A stretch of 64,000 nucleotides of DNA from CAZJYI01 sp964550025. GTDB taxonomy: Bacteria; Verrucomicrobiota; Kiritimatiellia; UBA8416; CAYOBW01. The number at the start of each line of letters is the position of its first letter. Within the stretch, counting starts at the first letter, position 1. Positions 27,256-35,588 of this stretch are shown in pieces. The notes beneath the pieces were generated by a model, which was given only the letters and a program-made list of their open reading frames with translations, ran no database searches and was not told the origin of the DNA. Location of the stretch: assembly GCA_964550025.1 (NCBI GenBank), contig CAZJYI010000022.1:34543-98542 (forward strand). Direction: 5' to 3'. A program made the position numbers and the translations under genes.

Positions 27256-30200
27256 TCACTCCTTTTCTCCAAAGCAAACGAGCGCCCCGTTCTTCAGGCT
27301 CACAAACAGCTTTCCATCCGCGGCCGACATGCCGTCCCACGTCGGCACGTCCGCGAGCTCGTACCGGGCCACTTCCTTCCCGTCTTCCTTGGAGGCGATG
27401 ACAAGCAGACCGCCCATCCTGCCTTCGACAGCTTTGAAGATGTCGTCTTCGGGGAACACATTCGGCGTGCCGGCAACGAACACATTGTCTTCATCGAGAA
27501 GCATGGCGTCGGGATTGACATGAATGCCCGTGGCCCAGTTTTCGCGGTAATCGTACTTGCTGACGGGAACGTACTGCGGCCTCTTCTTCTTGCCTGGCCG
27601 GGGCTTGCGAGGTCTGGCACGGGAAGGCTCCTTCTCATGCCGGGTCATGCAGAAGAATGAAAGACCCGCCTCCGCCGGGTTGATACTCTGCGCGTCGGCA
27701 GCCGTGCGAATGACTCGCACGCCATATACCCTGTCCTTCTCCACAGCGATCAGGTCGCCGTCCGGAATCGCCACCTGCGGGACCCGTCGCGAAGAAGGAA
27801 CGATACGGGAAAGGGTCCAGTAGCTCCGGTGATGCTTGGCGTCGTCCAACATGAAGGACCCCGTCAGCAGATGGTCCCGGTGCTTCTCGATGTCGTCCAC
27901 CTGCTCCAACTCGGGAGTGAACGCCCAGTGCGACAGGTAGATCAACTTCCCATCGGTCACGAGAATCTCGTTCTTGTTGCCGCGAATCGCGGTTCGCTTG
28001 ATTGTCTTGATGATGGGCTCGCCGCCATCTTCGTAGGGACCGGTTAATACTCTCGCGTGCAGCTTCGTGCCGGCGAGCGGGTCAAGCGCGTAGAGGATGA
28101 TCCCTCCATCAAGAAAGGTGCTTCTGCCGGCGGATACATACGCAACGCCGTTGAGCATAAGGACACTGCCGTGAACCGGCCAGAGCGACTCAACCTGGCC
28201 GAATGCGCAGGCGAGGTGTTCCCCCGCCGGCGCGGCGCGGAACTTCCAGACGAGCTCACCACGGCTGGACTCCAAGCAGTACACCCAGCCGTCTCGGGCG
28301 CCAAAAAGGACGAGTCCGTCGTAGTATGTCGGCGGTGTGTCGACACGGCCTCCTGCGCTGTAGCGCCAAAGGACCTTCCCGCTGTTGCCATCCATGCCGT
28401 AGACCGTATGCTCATCGACTGAGGCGATGTAGAGTCTTCCGCCGGCGATTGTCGGCTGTGTTGTGCCGGCCGGGAGCTTTGCCTGCCACAGAACCTCGAG
28501 CTTCGACGGCACGTCCGTCTGAGCCAGCGCGCTCCTCGTAGCGTCCTTCCTGTAGGTTGGCCACGAACCGGCGGGGTGAGACCCGAGAGAGACTCTGCCG
28601 TAGGCCGTTCCCTTCACCAGCAGGTTGTCCAGCTTGCCGGCCTCCAGGTTGGCTTCTCTCGCCCCGGTCAGCGCCCAGAAACCGTTCAGGGTCGTCTCGT
28701 TGACGCACGCGCAGGCGTGGGGTGTTGCGTACAACAGCCCGTTACACGGCATGCCTCCCAAGCTGCACGTGTTGCGTGCCCACGGGTGGCTCAGGGAGTT
28801 GGTGGAGTCGAGATATGAGAAGTCGTTTCCGCCGGACGTCGAGGTGATGATGTACCGGTCGGTGGCCTTGTTGCGGTGGCAGCGGTCATGCCCCATCGGT
28901 CCCCCCCGAGTCTTGCCGCGTCCCTGGATCGCCTCGCCGGTAGCCGGATCCAGCCCCGCATGACTACCCTGTACCCACACCGCACCGTTGGCGATGAGGA
29001 GGTCCGGCGAAGACACGTAGCCAAATGGAACCCGCCCCTTCGATCGCCATAACTCCTTTCCGTCTTCCAGGGAATAGGCAAACAACCCGTTCGATTCGGC
29101 CCTGTAGACAGTGCCGGCTTTCACAACGATCGAGGCATTGCCCCCGGCCCAACGACTGTTTCTCGCAAGCCACGAGGTCTCGACGGGCACGGCCCACAGC
29201 TCCTTGCCTGTTGAGCGCTCCAGGCAGACCAGCTTCTTGCCGTACTGGTAGACCATCCGCTCGCCATCCACGGCAATCGACAGGCCTTCGTAGTCCCTGG
29301 TCCTGTCTCCGGAGATCTCCCAAACGCGACGCCCCGTCGCGGCCTCAATGGCCATGATCGAATGGCGGCGCTCCTGCTCCAGGAGCTCTTGCGCCGTGAG
29401 GTACCTGGCACGCGGGGTGTAATGCTTCTCACCAAACGCCATACGGCTTGGGAACTGTATCCCTTCCTTCTCGTAGCCGTAGTTCTTCGACTGATCGCCC
29501 GCGGCAAGATAGAGGACGCCTTCGTAGTAGATGATCTCCCGCGTACCTTCCGTTCCCTCGTAGCGGCGCCGTGTCTTCCCGGTCGCCGCGTCAAAGGCGA
29601 CCACCGGCGCCGAGATTCCCGGTGTCGCGTACAGCGTATCGCCGATGGCCACCGCGCGTCGGTTCAATTGCGGAGCGGCCCCTTTCATATGGTGGGTGAT
29701 GTTCTCCCAACCCGCGCACGGATGCGTCCAGAGCACTATCCCGTTGAAGGCATCCCTTGCAACAAGCCTGTACTTGCCCGGCATCACGGGGAGCGAAATC
29801 GGCGCGCTGTCCTCGATCGAGAAGATGCGCCCCTTGGCCGACACCATGGCTGACAGACTGGGAAGCGTGGAGTGCGCCCTGTCCCAGAGAGGGTAGTTCA
29901 GCCACTGCATCCCTTTCGGCGGCGCCACGACACTGTCCTGCGCCACCGCGTTGTTGTCGGGGCCGTGAAGATAGTGAGTCCACTCGTCGATATCCGGCGG
30001 CCACGACTTGACGGTCTTCTTCCCATCGGCGAACAGCGACCCAAGCGGCGCGAGCACGCGCAGCAGTTCATCCTCAGGGACCTTCGCGCCGGAGCCCACG
30101 ACAATCTCGCTGACCAGGTTGTCAATGTAGGGGAGCTTCTCTCCGTCAAACAGAACGACCGAGACCTTGCCGTAGCACCCGGCCGCCTGGATTCTCTTCC

Positions 30201-30396
30201 GGAGACCGGCCACCTTCGCGGCCGAGCTCTCCAGGCCTTGAAAAACCGTGCCGGCCTTCTGCCAGTCCTCCGAAACGCTTTCCAGCGCATCCGCACCGAT
30301 GCAAACGACCAGGCCGCCCTCGACCTCTACGGACGCTGCGGCCAAACCGAACGGCACAGCCAGCAAACTCAGCCAGATGGCAATCGTCTCTTTCAC
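27256..30396 (-). CDS. Secreted methyltransferase-like/PQQ-propeller fusion, paralogue 3
   Basis: 1046 residues from a GTG start at 30396. GTG was preferred because it overlaps the TGA of the preceding sulfatase (GTGA) and immediately precedes a signal peptide (KETIAIWLSLLAVPFGLAAA); a longer frame upstream only overlaps the sulfatase. The methyltransferase-like module has degenerate motif I (GGLVVCIGADALESVS). Half A starts IDEWTHYLHGPDNN and carries HDRC, RNTC and HACACVN (near 561). Half B starts WPTYRKDATRSALAQ and ends LKNGALVCFGEKE. A basic linker RARPRKPRPGKKKRP precedes the last blades. It is separated by 3 nt from paralogue 5. Confidence 0.83.
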   Translation of the reverse strand: MKETIAIWLSLLAVPFGLAAASVEVEGGLVVCIGADALESVSEDWQKAGTVFQGLESSAAKVAGLRKRIQAAGCYGKVSVVLFDGEKLPYIDNLVSEIVVGSGAKVPEDELLRVLAPLGSLFADGKKTVKSWPPDIDEWTHYLHGPDNNAVAQDSVVAPPKGMQWLNYPLWDRAHSTLPSLSAMVSAKGRIFSIEDSAPISLPVMPGKYRLVARDAFNGIVLWTHPCAGWENITHHMKGAAPQLNRRAVAIGDTLYATPGISAPVVAFDAATGKTRRRYEGTEGTREIIYYEGVLYLAAGDQSKNYGYEKEGIQFPSRMAFGEKHYTPRARYLTAQELLEQERRHSIMAIEAATGRRVWEISGDRTRDYEGLSIAVDGERMVYQYGKKLVCLERSTGKELWAVPVETSWLARNSRWAGGNASIVVKAGTVYRAESNGLFAYSLEDGKELWRSKGRVPFGYVSSPDLLIANGAVWVQGSHAGLDPATGEAIQGRGKTRGGPMGHDRCHRNKATDRYIITSTSGGNDFSYLDSTNSLSHPWARNTCSLGGMPCNGLLYATPHACACVNETTLNGFWALTGAREANLEAGKLDNLLVKGTAYGRVSLGSHPAGSWPTYRKDATRSALAQTDVPSKLEVLWQAKLPAGTTQPTIAGGRLYIASVDEHTVYGMDGNSGKVLWRYSAGGRVDTPPTYYDGLVLFGARDGWVYCLESSRGELVWKFRAAPAGEHLACAFGQVESLWPVHGSVLMLNGVAYVSAGRSTFLDGGIILYALDPLAGTKLHARVLTGPYEDGGEPIIKTIKRTAIRGNKNEILVTDGKLIYLSHWAFTPELEQVDDIEKHRDHLLTGSFMLDDAKHHRSYWTLSRIVPSSRRVPQVAIPDGDLIAVEKDRVYGVRVIRTAADAQSINPAEAGLSFFCMTRHEKEPSRARPRKPRPGKKKRPQYVPVSKYDYRENWATGIHVNPDAMLLDEDNVFVAGTPNVFPEDDIFKAVEGRMGGLLVIASKEDGKEVARYELADVPTWDGMSAADGKLFVSLKNGALVCFGEKE

Positions 30397-31991
30397 TTCT
30401 TTGCCTTCTTCCTTTGCTTCCTCTTCGAATAGCTGATCTGCGGACGAGGCACATTCTCCTCGGGTCCGCGCATGACATACGGCTCCCACGACTTGCGCGC
30501 CTTCTCCCATTCCTCCAGTGTCCGCGTCGGATACCAGGCGGGCCAGCCGTACCGGTTGAAGTCGTACTCCGTGGCGTTCGCTTTCATCCAGTCATCCATG
30601 ACGGGCATCGGACACTTCTCGGGGAAGATACCAAGCGCCCGAAAATCCTCCGACACGCCCTGGTCATCGATGACGTTCACGCGCCAGTTCTCCAGCTCGG
30701 CAAGCAAGCCGGCCTTGACTTCCGCGTACTTCGGATTGTCGGCGAGGTTCTTCACTTCATGAGGGTCGCGACGAAGATCGAAGAGCTCAATCTCCGGCTT
30801 GGTGGGCGCGAAGAAGGCGGCCTGCTCCGGCGTAAGTTGCCCCTTGAGATTCATCACGTTCATCTCGGCCAACACGGGGTATGCCCCCTCCTTGTAGTGG
30901 TTGTACTGGCAATAAGCCCGCTCCGGCATGAGGTTGAGAATCAGCTTGTGATCTCTGGAGCGAATCGCCCGCATGGCGTCGTGTGTCTCGTCCATCTTGT
31001 CGCGCGCCGCGAAAACATACTTGCGCTGCTTGACCTCTTGCCCGAGGAGGTCCTTGCCGTGCAGCGGGACCGGCGGTTTGATGCCGGCGGCTGCCAGGAT
31101 CGTGGCGCAGATGTCGATCGACATCACCAGGTCGTCGCTTACCTGCCCCGGCTTCACCTTGCCCGGCCAGCGCATGATCATCGGGATGCGAATCCCGCCG
31201 TCATAGAGGAATTGCTTTCCCCGAATGTGGCAACGGCCATGGTCGCCGATGAAGAAGACAATCGTGCTGTCCGCCAACCCTTCGTCGTCCAGGCGCTTCA
31301 ACAGCACACCGACCTCCCGATCCACCAGCTGCATCTGCTCCAGCCCGTTGGCCCAGTCGCGACGAACGAAAGGCGTGTCGGGGTAATATGGGGGGATCTC
31401 GACATCCTTGATGTCAATCGGCCGCTCCGGGTCACGTTTCCAGGCGCGGTGCGTACCGCCAAAGGTAATGCGCGCGAAGAACGGCTGCCCCGGTTTGCGC
31501 TCGGACCAGTCTTCCCCCATGAAGAGCTCAGACCTCGTGTTTGGCGTGAAGTTGCAGTCCGTCTTCCAGCTCATGATGGCCGTGAAGTAGCCCGCATCCT
31601 GAAACAGGTGGGGTATCGGCCTGATGCCGTGCGGCAACGGCTGCTTATTGTGCTCGCGATGCTGGTTGGCTCCGATGTGGTTCTGGTGAAACCCCGTCAT
31701 CATGGCCGACCGCGACGTCGAGCAGACCGGCGACGTGGTAAACGCCCGCTCGTACCGAATGCCTTCCGACGCCAGCTTGTCCACATGCGGGGTGTGGATG
31801 CCCTTCGTGCCATAGCAGGACAGGTCCGGCGACCAGTCCTCAATACAGATCCAAAGGATGTTCGGTTTCGCGAGCTGCGCCCGGGGCTGCGCCGCCATGC
31901 AGCTCAGTCCCGCCAGGCATGCGGATAGTGCTCCGAGCAGGTGCATCCCGGCTCTTCCTCGGCTCACTTCATTCTTGTTCACTTGGTTCAT
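30393..31991 (-). CDS. Sulfatase, secreted, with variant CSTSR active site
   Basis: 532 residues from ATG 31991, which has GGGGA about 5 nt upstream; a start at 32003 lies against a repeat and has no such site. Signal peptide around GALSACLAGLSCMAA. KPNILWICIEDWSPDLSCYG is the N-terminal metal motif. The formylglycine segment is SPVCSTSRSAMMTG, with Thr where Pro or Ala is usual; Cys and Arg are retained. FFIGDHGRCHIRGKQFLYDG and YVFAARDKMDETHDAMRAIR are the C-terminal signatures, resembling the heparan N-sulfatase-like group. The C-terminus is highly basic (YSKRKQRKKAKK). Activity is likely but depends on whether the maturation enzyme accepts C-x-T-x-R. Confidence 0.9.
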   Translation of the reverse strand: MNQVNKNEVSRGRAGMHLLGALSACLAGLSCMAAQPRAQLAKPNILWICIEDWSPDLSCYGTKGIHTPHVDKLASEGIRYERAFTTSPVCSTSRSAMMTGFHQNHIGANQHREHNKQPLPHGIRPIPHLFQDAGYFTAIMSWKTDCNFTPNTRSELFMGEDWSERKPGQPFFARITFGGTHRAWKRDPERPIDIKDVEIPPYYPDTPFVRRDWANGLEQMQLVDREVGVLLKRLDDEGLADSTIVFFIGDHGRCHIRGKQFLYDGGIRIPMIMRWPGKVKPGQVSDDLVMSIDICATILAAAGIKPPVPLHGKDLLGQEVKQRKYVFAARDKMDETHDAMRAIRSRDHKLILNLMPERAYCQYNHYKEGAYPVLAEMNVMNLKGQLTPEQAAFFAPTKPEIELFDLRRDPHEVKNLADNPKYAEVKAGLLAELENWRVNVIDDQGVSEDFRALGIFPEKCPMPVMDDWMKANATEYDFNRYGWPAWYPTRTLEEWEKARKSWEPYVMRGPEENVPRPQISYSKRKQRKKAKK

Positions 31992-32003
31992 TGGATTCCC
32001 CAT

Positions 32004-32064
32004 GTAGCGGAACGCGCCAAGCGTTCCGATCCCCCAGGTCGGAAGACTTGGCGTCTTCCGCTAC
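32004..32064. repeat. BIME-like pair of REP palindromes (61 bp), copy B
   Basis: GTAGC, hairpin GGAACGC-GCCAA-GCGTTCC, 13-nt spacer, hairpin GGAAGAC-TTGGC-GTCTTCC, GCTAC. Length, stem length, loop length and spacer length are identical to copy A at 19705-19765. Stem bases differ in compensating pairs (CTC/GAG against CGC/GCG). It fills the gap between paralogue 4 and the sulfatase. Confidence 0.88.
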
Positions 32065-32094
32065 CTTGCGCCGGCCTCCGCAGCGCCTCCCCGC

Positions 32095-35000
32095 TCAGGA
32101 TCCGTTCCCAAGGCAGACCAGGTCACCGTTTTCCAGGCAAAGCAGGACTTTGCCGTTCGCCGCGATCAGGCCGTCCCAGACGGGAATTGCCGGCAGTTTG
32201 AGACTGCTCAGCTTGTCGCCCGATTTTGCATCGACAACCCACAGAAGGCCGCCTTCCGCCCCGTCGAGCAGGGTAGCCTGTTTGTGGAGGCGCGCGTTGA
32301 CGCCGGGATCGTAGATGTTCTCCCAGTCCTTCTTCTCGTCCACGACCCGCGGCGCACCGGCCACGACCAGAGCCTTGTCGGCAACCGTCAATCCTGTCGC
32401 GAGAATCGGGATCTCCCGGCTCCAGTCGTACTTGAAGAGGTTCTTCGTCGGTTGCCCGTAGTTCGCATCTTTCTTGCTCTTGTTGGCCGGCTTCAGCAAC
32501 GGTCCCGATTCGTCGATGCAAAAGAGGTGATAGGCGAGCGGTGTCATCCAACGGAAATCGGTCTGGACTCGACCAAACCCGAAGATCGACTCCCCGCGGT
32601 GAACCAGCAGGCGCCCGGCCGGGTTGGCCCGTCCTGACTTGTACCACTGGTTCCATCCCGAGGAGAACTTCGTGCCGTACGTCCAGTAGCTGCGGTGGAA
32701 CCAACTGCCGTCCAGGAAACCGGTGGGGGTGAACAGATGGCGAACCTTCTCCTCCTGCTCCTTCAACGAGTCCGCCGAAAGCGTATTCCCATCGAAGTCA
32801 AGAACCTGGGAATGAAGGAAGAGATAATCCTCGTTGGCGGACAGAACGTCCGACAGCCCCACCGGCATGGACAAGCCCCGAACATACTCGTGCAGTTCCT
32901 TGCCGGTTGCCGCGTCGATCTGGTCCAGTGTCTTCTCGCTCCGGACCTTACCGGTCTTCACGTCGAGGAGAAAGAGCCGCATGCCGCCGTCCAGGAAACG
33001 AGACCGCCCGGCAAGGCAGTAGGCCGTCTGCCCCAGAACAAGGACGCTGCCGTGGACCGGCCAGGGGGACTCGAACCGGTCGAGCGCGATCATCTGCCGG
33101 CGTTCCGGCGCGGCATCGAATCGCCACGCCAGTTCCCCCAGGTCAGCCGTCAGGCAATAGACAGAGCCGGCGGCGGAACCGAACACGACCCGCCCGTCAA
33201 CGTATGTGGGCGGCGAGTCAATGCGCGCGTCTACCGCATACCGCCACAGGCGTTTGCCGTTCTCCGCATCAAGCGCGTAGAGCGCGTATTCATCCGCGCG
33301 TGCGACAAAGACCTTTCCGCCTGCCGAGATGCACGACGTGAGCTTGCCGCCAATGCTCGCCTTCCACCGCTCTTTGAGTTGCCCGTCCACAACGGTACTT
33401 GCAGCCCCGCTGCGGGAGGCGTCGTGCCGATGGGTCGGCCAGTCACCCGTACCGGCCTTATCGTCAGGGGACACCGCGATGCCGAACGCCGGCCCGCGGG
33501 TCAGCCGCCCGCCGCCCGAACGCGGCTTCTCACGGTAGGTCACCTGATCGGGGGAGACCAACGCATTGAAGTACGACAGCTTGGTCGAGAGGTAGCAGGC
33601 GCAGGGATGCGGCGGGGCGTAGAGAATGCCGTTCGCCGGCATGACACCATAGGTGCAAGCGCCGCGGACCCAGTGGTTGACGTCGTACGCCTTGGCATCG
33701 ACGTCGACAAGCTCGATGCCGGTCCTCGACGCGATAATGTACTTCTCCGTGGCGCGGCCGCGGTGACAGCGATGATGGAACCAGCTCGGCTTCTTGTCCA
33801 TGCTGAAGCTCTCTTCCACCTCGCCGGTCTTCAGGTTAATCCCGACAAACGTCCCGGGCGCGCGACCGCTGGCGGTCTGGCCATACCACATTCTGCCTTG
33901 CATGACGAAGATGTCCGTGGGTGAATGATGACCCGTTGCCGGCTGCTTCGCAGCCCACAGTTGCTTACCGTCGGTTGCCGAAAACGCGGTGACCTTCTTG
34001 GTCATACCGGAGAAGAGGACGAGATCGTCATGCAGAACGACGCTCGATCCCCGGCCGAACTGGTACTGCTTGCTCTGTTCGACCTCGGACTTCCACCGCC
34101 GCTTGCCGGTCTTGCGGTCGAGACAGACAACACCTTCGTAGTCGTTGAACACCACGTGCCGGTCATCGGCACAGAGACTGGATTCCGAAACCAGCGACTC
34201 GTTCCGCCACAGCTCCTTCCCCGTGGCTGCATCGATCGCGGTCACATAGCGCGACTCACGCGGATACGTCTGCCCAAAGATCATGTTCCGCTCCACGACC
34301 ATGTCCAGGTGCTCGCGTTTGTGTCGGAAGAACTTGCCCGTGCTGCTCACGACGCTGAAGATGACGCCGTCCGAAACCACGAACTCGTAGGTTCCCTCCG
34401 TTCCCGCGTAGGTCCTGAGTGTCTTTCCCGAAACGGCGTCGAGTTGCATGATGGGCGCGTCGATGCCGAGGGTCACGTAGACTTTACCTTCCAGGGCTAC
34501 CAGTCGACGGGGCAAAACGACGGGACCGTTCTTCATGGGCCAGAGACGGGTGTGCCATTCCGGGATGTCACGCTCCCAGAGCAGGGCGCCGTTGTAAGCA
34601 CTCTTGGCAATGAGCGACCACTGCGACGGTAGTAGGATCGAGACCGGCGATCCCTTGTCGACAATGTAGAAAACCCTGCCCCCGTCCGACACCATCGAGG
34701 TGAAACTGCTCATGTGCTCGTGCTGCCGCCCGAACCGCGGACCGCCGAACCACTGCAGGTGACGCGGGGGACCCACGCGCATGTCGCGTGACACCGCGTT
34801 GCCCGACGCGTCGTACAAGCTATGCGTCCAGTCATCCTGGTCCGCCGGGATCGTCTTCGCGATCCTCTCCCAGCGGCCACCGCGTTCGACGTGGGCCGCG
34901 CCCCCCGGCGCGAGCACCCGCAACATCTCCGCCTTGGAAACGCCGATGCCGCCCTGGACAAACAGCAGGCTCACCAGGTTGTCGTTGTATGGCAACGCCC

Positions 35001-35289
35001 CGCCATCCCACTCGCGCACGGAAACGGGACCGTGCAGCCCTCTTTTGAGGAGTGTCTCACGCGCGGCCGCCACATTCTCGCTTGAAGCGTCGAGTCCCTG
35101 GACCAGGATATTCTCGTTGATCCGCAGCGCGGCCGTGGCGGCGCCGTCACCACAACCCACGTGCACAACCACCCCGCCCCTCAGACCGCTCTCCTTGACG
35201 AGCTCCAACGGCCCGGCATATGCCGTCACGCAGGCCAATGCACAGGCCAGGAGGCATCTAACGCGCCTATTACATCTATTCGTTATCAT
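32095..35289 (-). CDS. Secreted methyltransferase-like/PQQ-propeller fusion, paralogue 4
   Basis: 1064 residues with signal peptide (LLACALACVTAYA). This member keeps a canonical class I methyltransferase motif I, GGVVVHVGCGDGAATAAL (near 45), followed by acidic motif II (VQGLDASSENV) and the strand LRVLAPGGAAHV. Half A begins at QDDWTHSLYDASGNAVSRD and carries HHRC, RGAC and HPCACYL (near 564). Half B begins DWPTHRHDASRSGA (near 618) and ends LENGDLVCLGNGS. Propeller blades read YALDAENGKRLWRYAVDA. The export signal makes SAM-dependent catalysis doubtful unless SAM or another nucleotide is supplied outside the cytoplasm. GGAGGAG lies just before the ATG. Confidence 0.87.
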   Translation of the reverse strand: MITNRCNRRVRCLLACALACVTAYAGPLELVKESGLRGGVVVHVGCGDGAATAALRINENILVQGLDASSENVAAARETLLKRGLHGPVSVREWDGGALPYNDNLVSLLFVQGGIGVSKAEMLRVLAPGGAAHVERGGRWERIAKTIPADQDDWTHSLYDASGNAVSRDMRVGPPRHLQWFGGPRFGRQHEHMSSFTSMVSDGGRVFYIVDKGSPVSILLPSQWSLIAKSAYNGALLWERDIPEWHTRLWPMKNGPVVLPRRLVALEGKVYVTLGIDAPIMQLDAVSGKTLRTYAGTEGTYEFVVSDGVIFSVVSSTGKFFRHKREHLDMVVERNMIFGQTYPRESRYVTAIDAATGKELWRNESLVSESSLCADDRHVVFNDYEGVVCLDRKTGKRRWKSEVEQSKQYQFGRGSSVVLHDDLVLFSGMTKKVTAFSATDGKQLWAAKQPATGHHSPTDIFVMQGRMWYGQTASGRAPGTFVGINLKTGEVEESFSMDKKPSWFHHRCHRGRATEKYIIASRTGIELVDVDAKAYDVNHWVRGACTYGVMPANGILYAPPHPCACYLSTKLSYFNALVSPDQVTYREKPRSGGGRLTRGPAFGIAVSPDDKAGTGDWPTHRHDASRSGAASTVVDGQLKERWKASIGGKLTSCISAGGKVFVARADEYALYALDAENGKRLWRYAVDARIDSPPTYVDGRVVFGSAAGSVYCLTADLGELAWRFDAAPERRQMIALDRFESPWPVHGSVLVLGQTAYCLAGRSRFLDGGMRLFLLDVKTGKVRSEKTLDQIDAATGKELHEYVRGLSMPVGLSDVLSANEDYLFLHSQVLDFDGNTLSADSLKEQEEKVRHLFTPTGFLDGSWFHRSYWTYGTKFSSGWNQWYKSGRANPAGRLLVHRGESIFGFGRVQTDFRWMTPLAYHLFCIDESGPLLKPANKSKKDANYGQPTKNLFKYDWSREIPILATGLTVADKALVVAGAPRVVDEKKDWENIYDPGVNARLHKQATLLDGAEGGLLWVVDAKSGDKLSSLKLPAIPVWDGLIAANGKVLLCLENGDLVCLGNGS

Positions 35290-35588
35290 TGCTCCTCCAT
35301 TCGTTCCTCACTACTCACTGCTCTGTCACTCTCCCAATCCAATGATAGGGAGTCGCGAGAGCATTCCCAGTCGAGAATGGCACTTGCCTGAGCGCGTTCC
35401 GATCCCCAGTAGGTCCCAGTTGCACTGGGACCATCGAACGGCGACAGCTCAGTCGCCCCACAACTCGCTCTTGAGCCGCGACCGTCTCATTCCCGCAGCC
35501 TGGCGTTCTCTGGGTCCCAGTGCAACTGGGACCTACTCCCCCGCAATCATGGCACCCGAGAGTCCCCATGTTGACAGAGCCAGACTAC
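35290..35588. other. 299-nt intergenic gap holding a BIME-like element
   Basis: Separates the GH110-like gene from paralogue 4. No coding sequence was found. The right half (35409-35536) is a pair of inverted REP-like palindromes; the left part is plain sequence with a weak CATTC/GAATG hairpin near 35368-35383. This is the largest gap in the minus-strand run and a likely site of transcript attenuation or processing. Confidence 0.6.
35409..35536. repeat. BIME-like pair of REP palindromes, copy C
   Basis: GTA followed by hairpin GGTCCCAGT-TGC-ACTGGGACC (35412-35432), about 80 nt with an additional GGCGAC/GTCGCC stem, then the inverted unit GGTCCCAGT-GCA-ACTGGGACC and TAC (35513-35536). The two 9-bp stems are perfect, and the two units are reverse complements of each other. 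Confidence 0.85.

Noticed and set aside
3199..35289. Propeller proteins considered as true PQQ alcohol dehydrogenases or BamB
   Set aside because: They lack the vicinal Cys-Cys ring and the calcium/catalytic Asp context of quinoprotein dehydrogenases that I could recognise, are far longer than BamB and carry a methyltransferase-like module.
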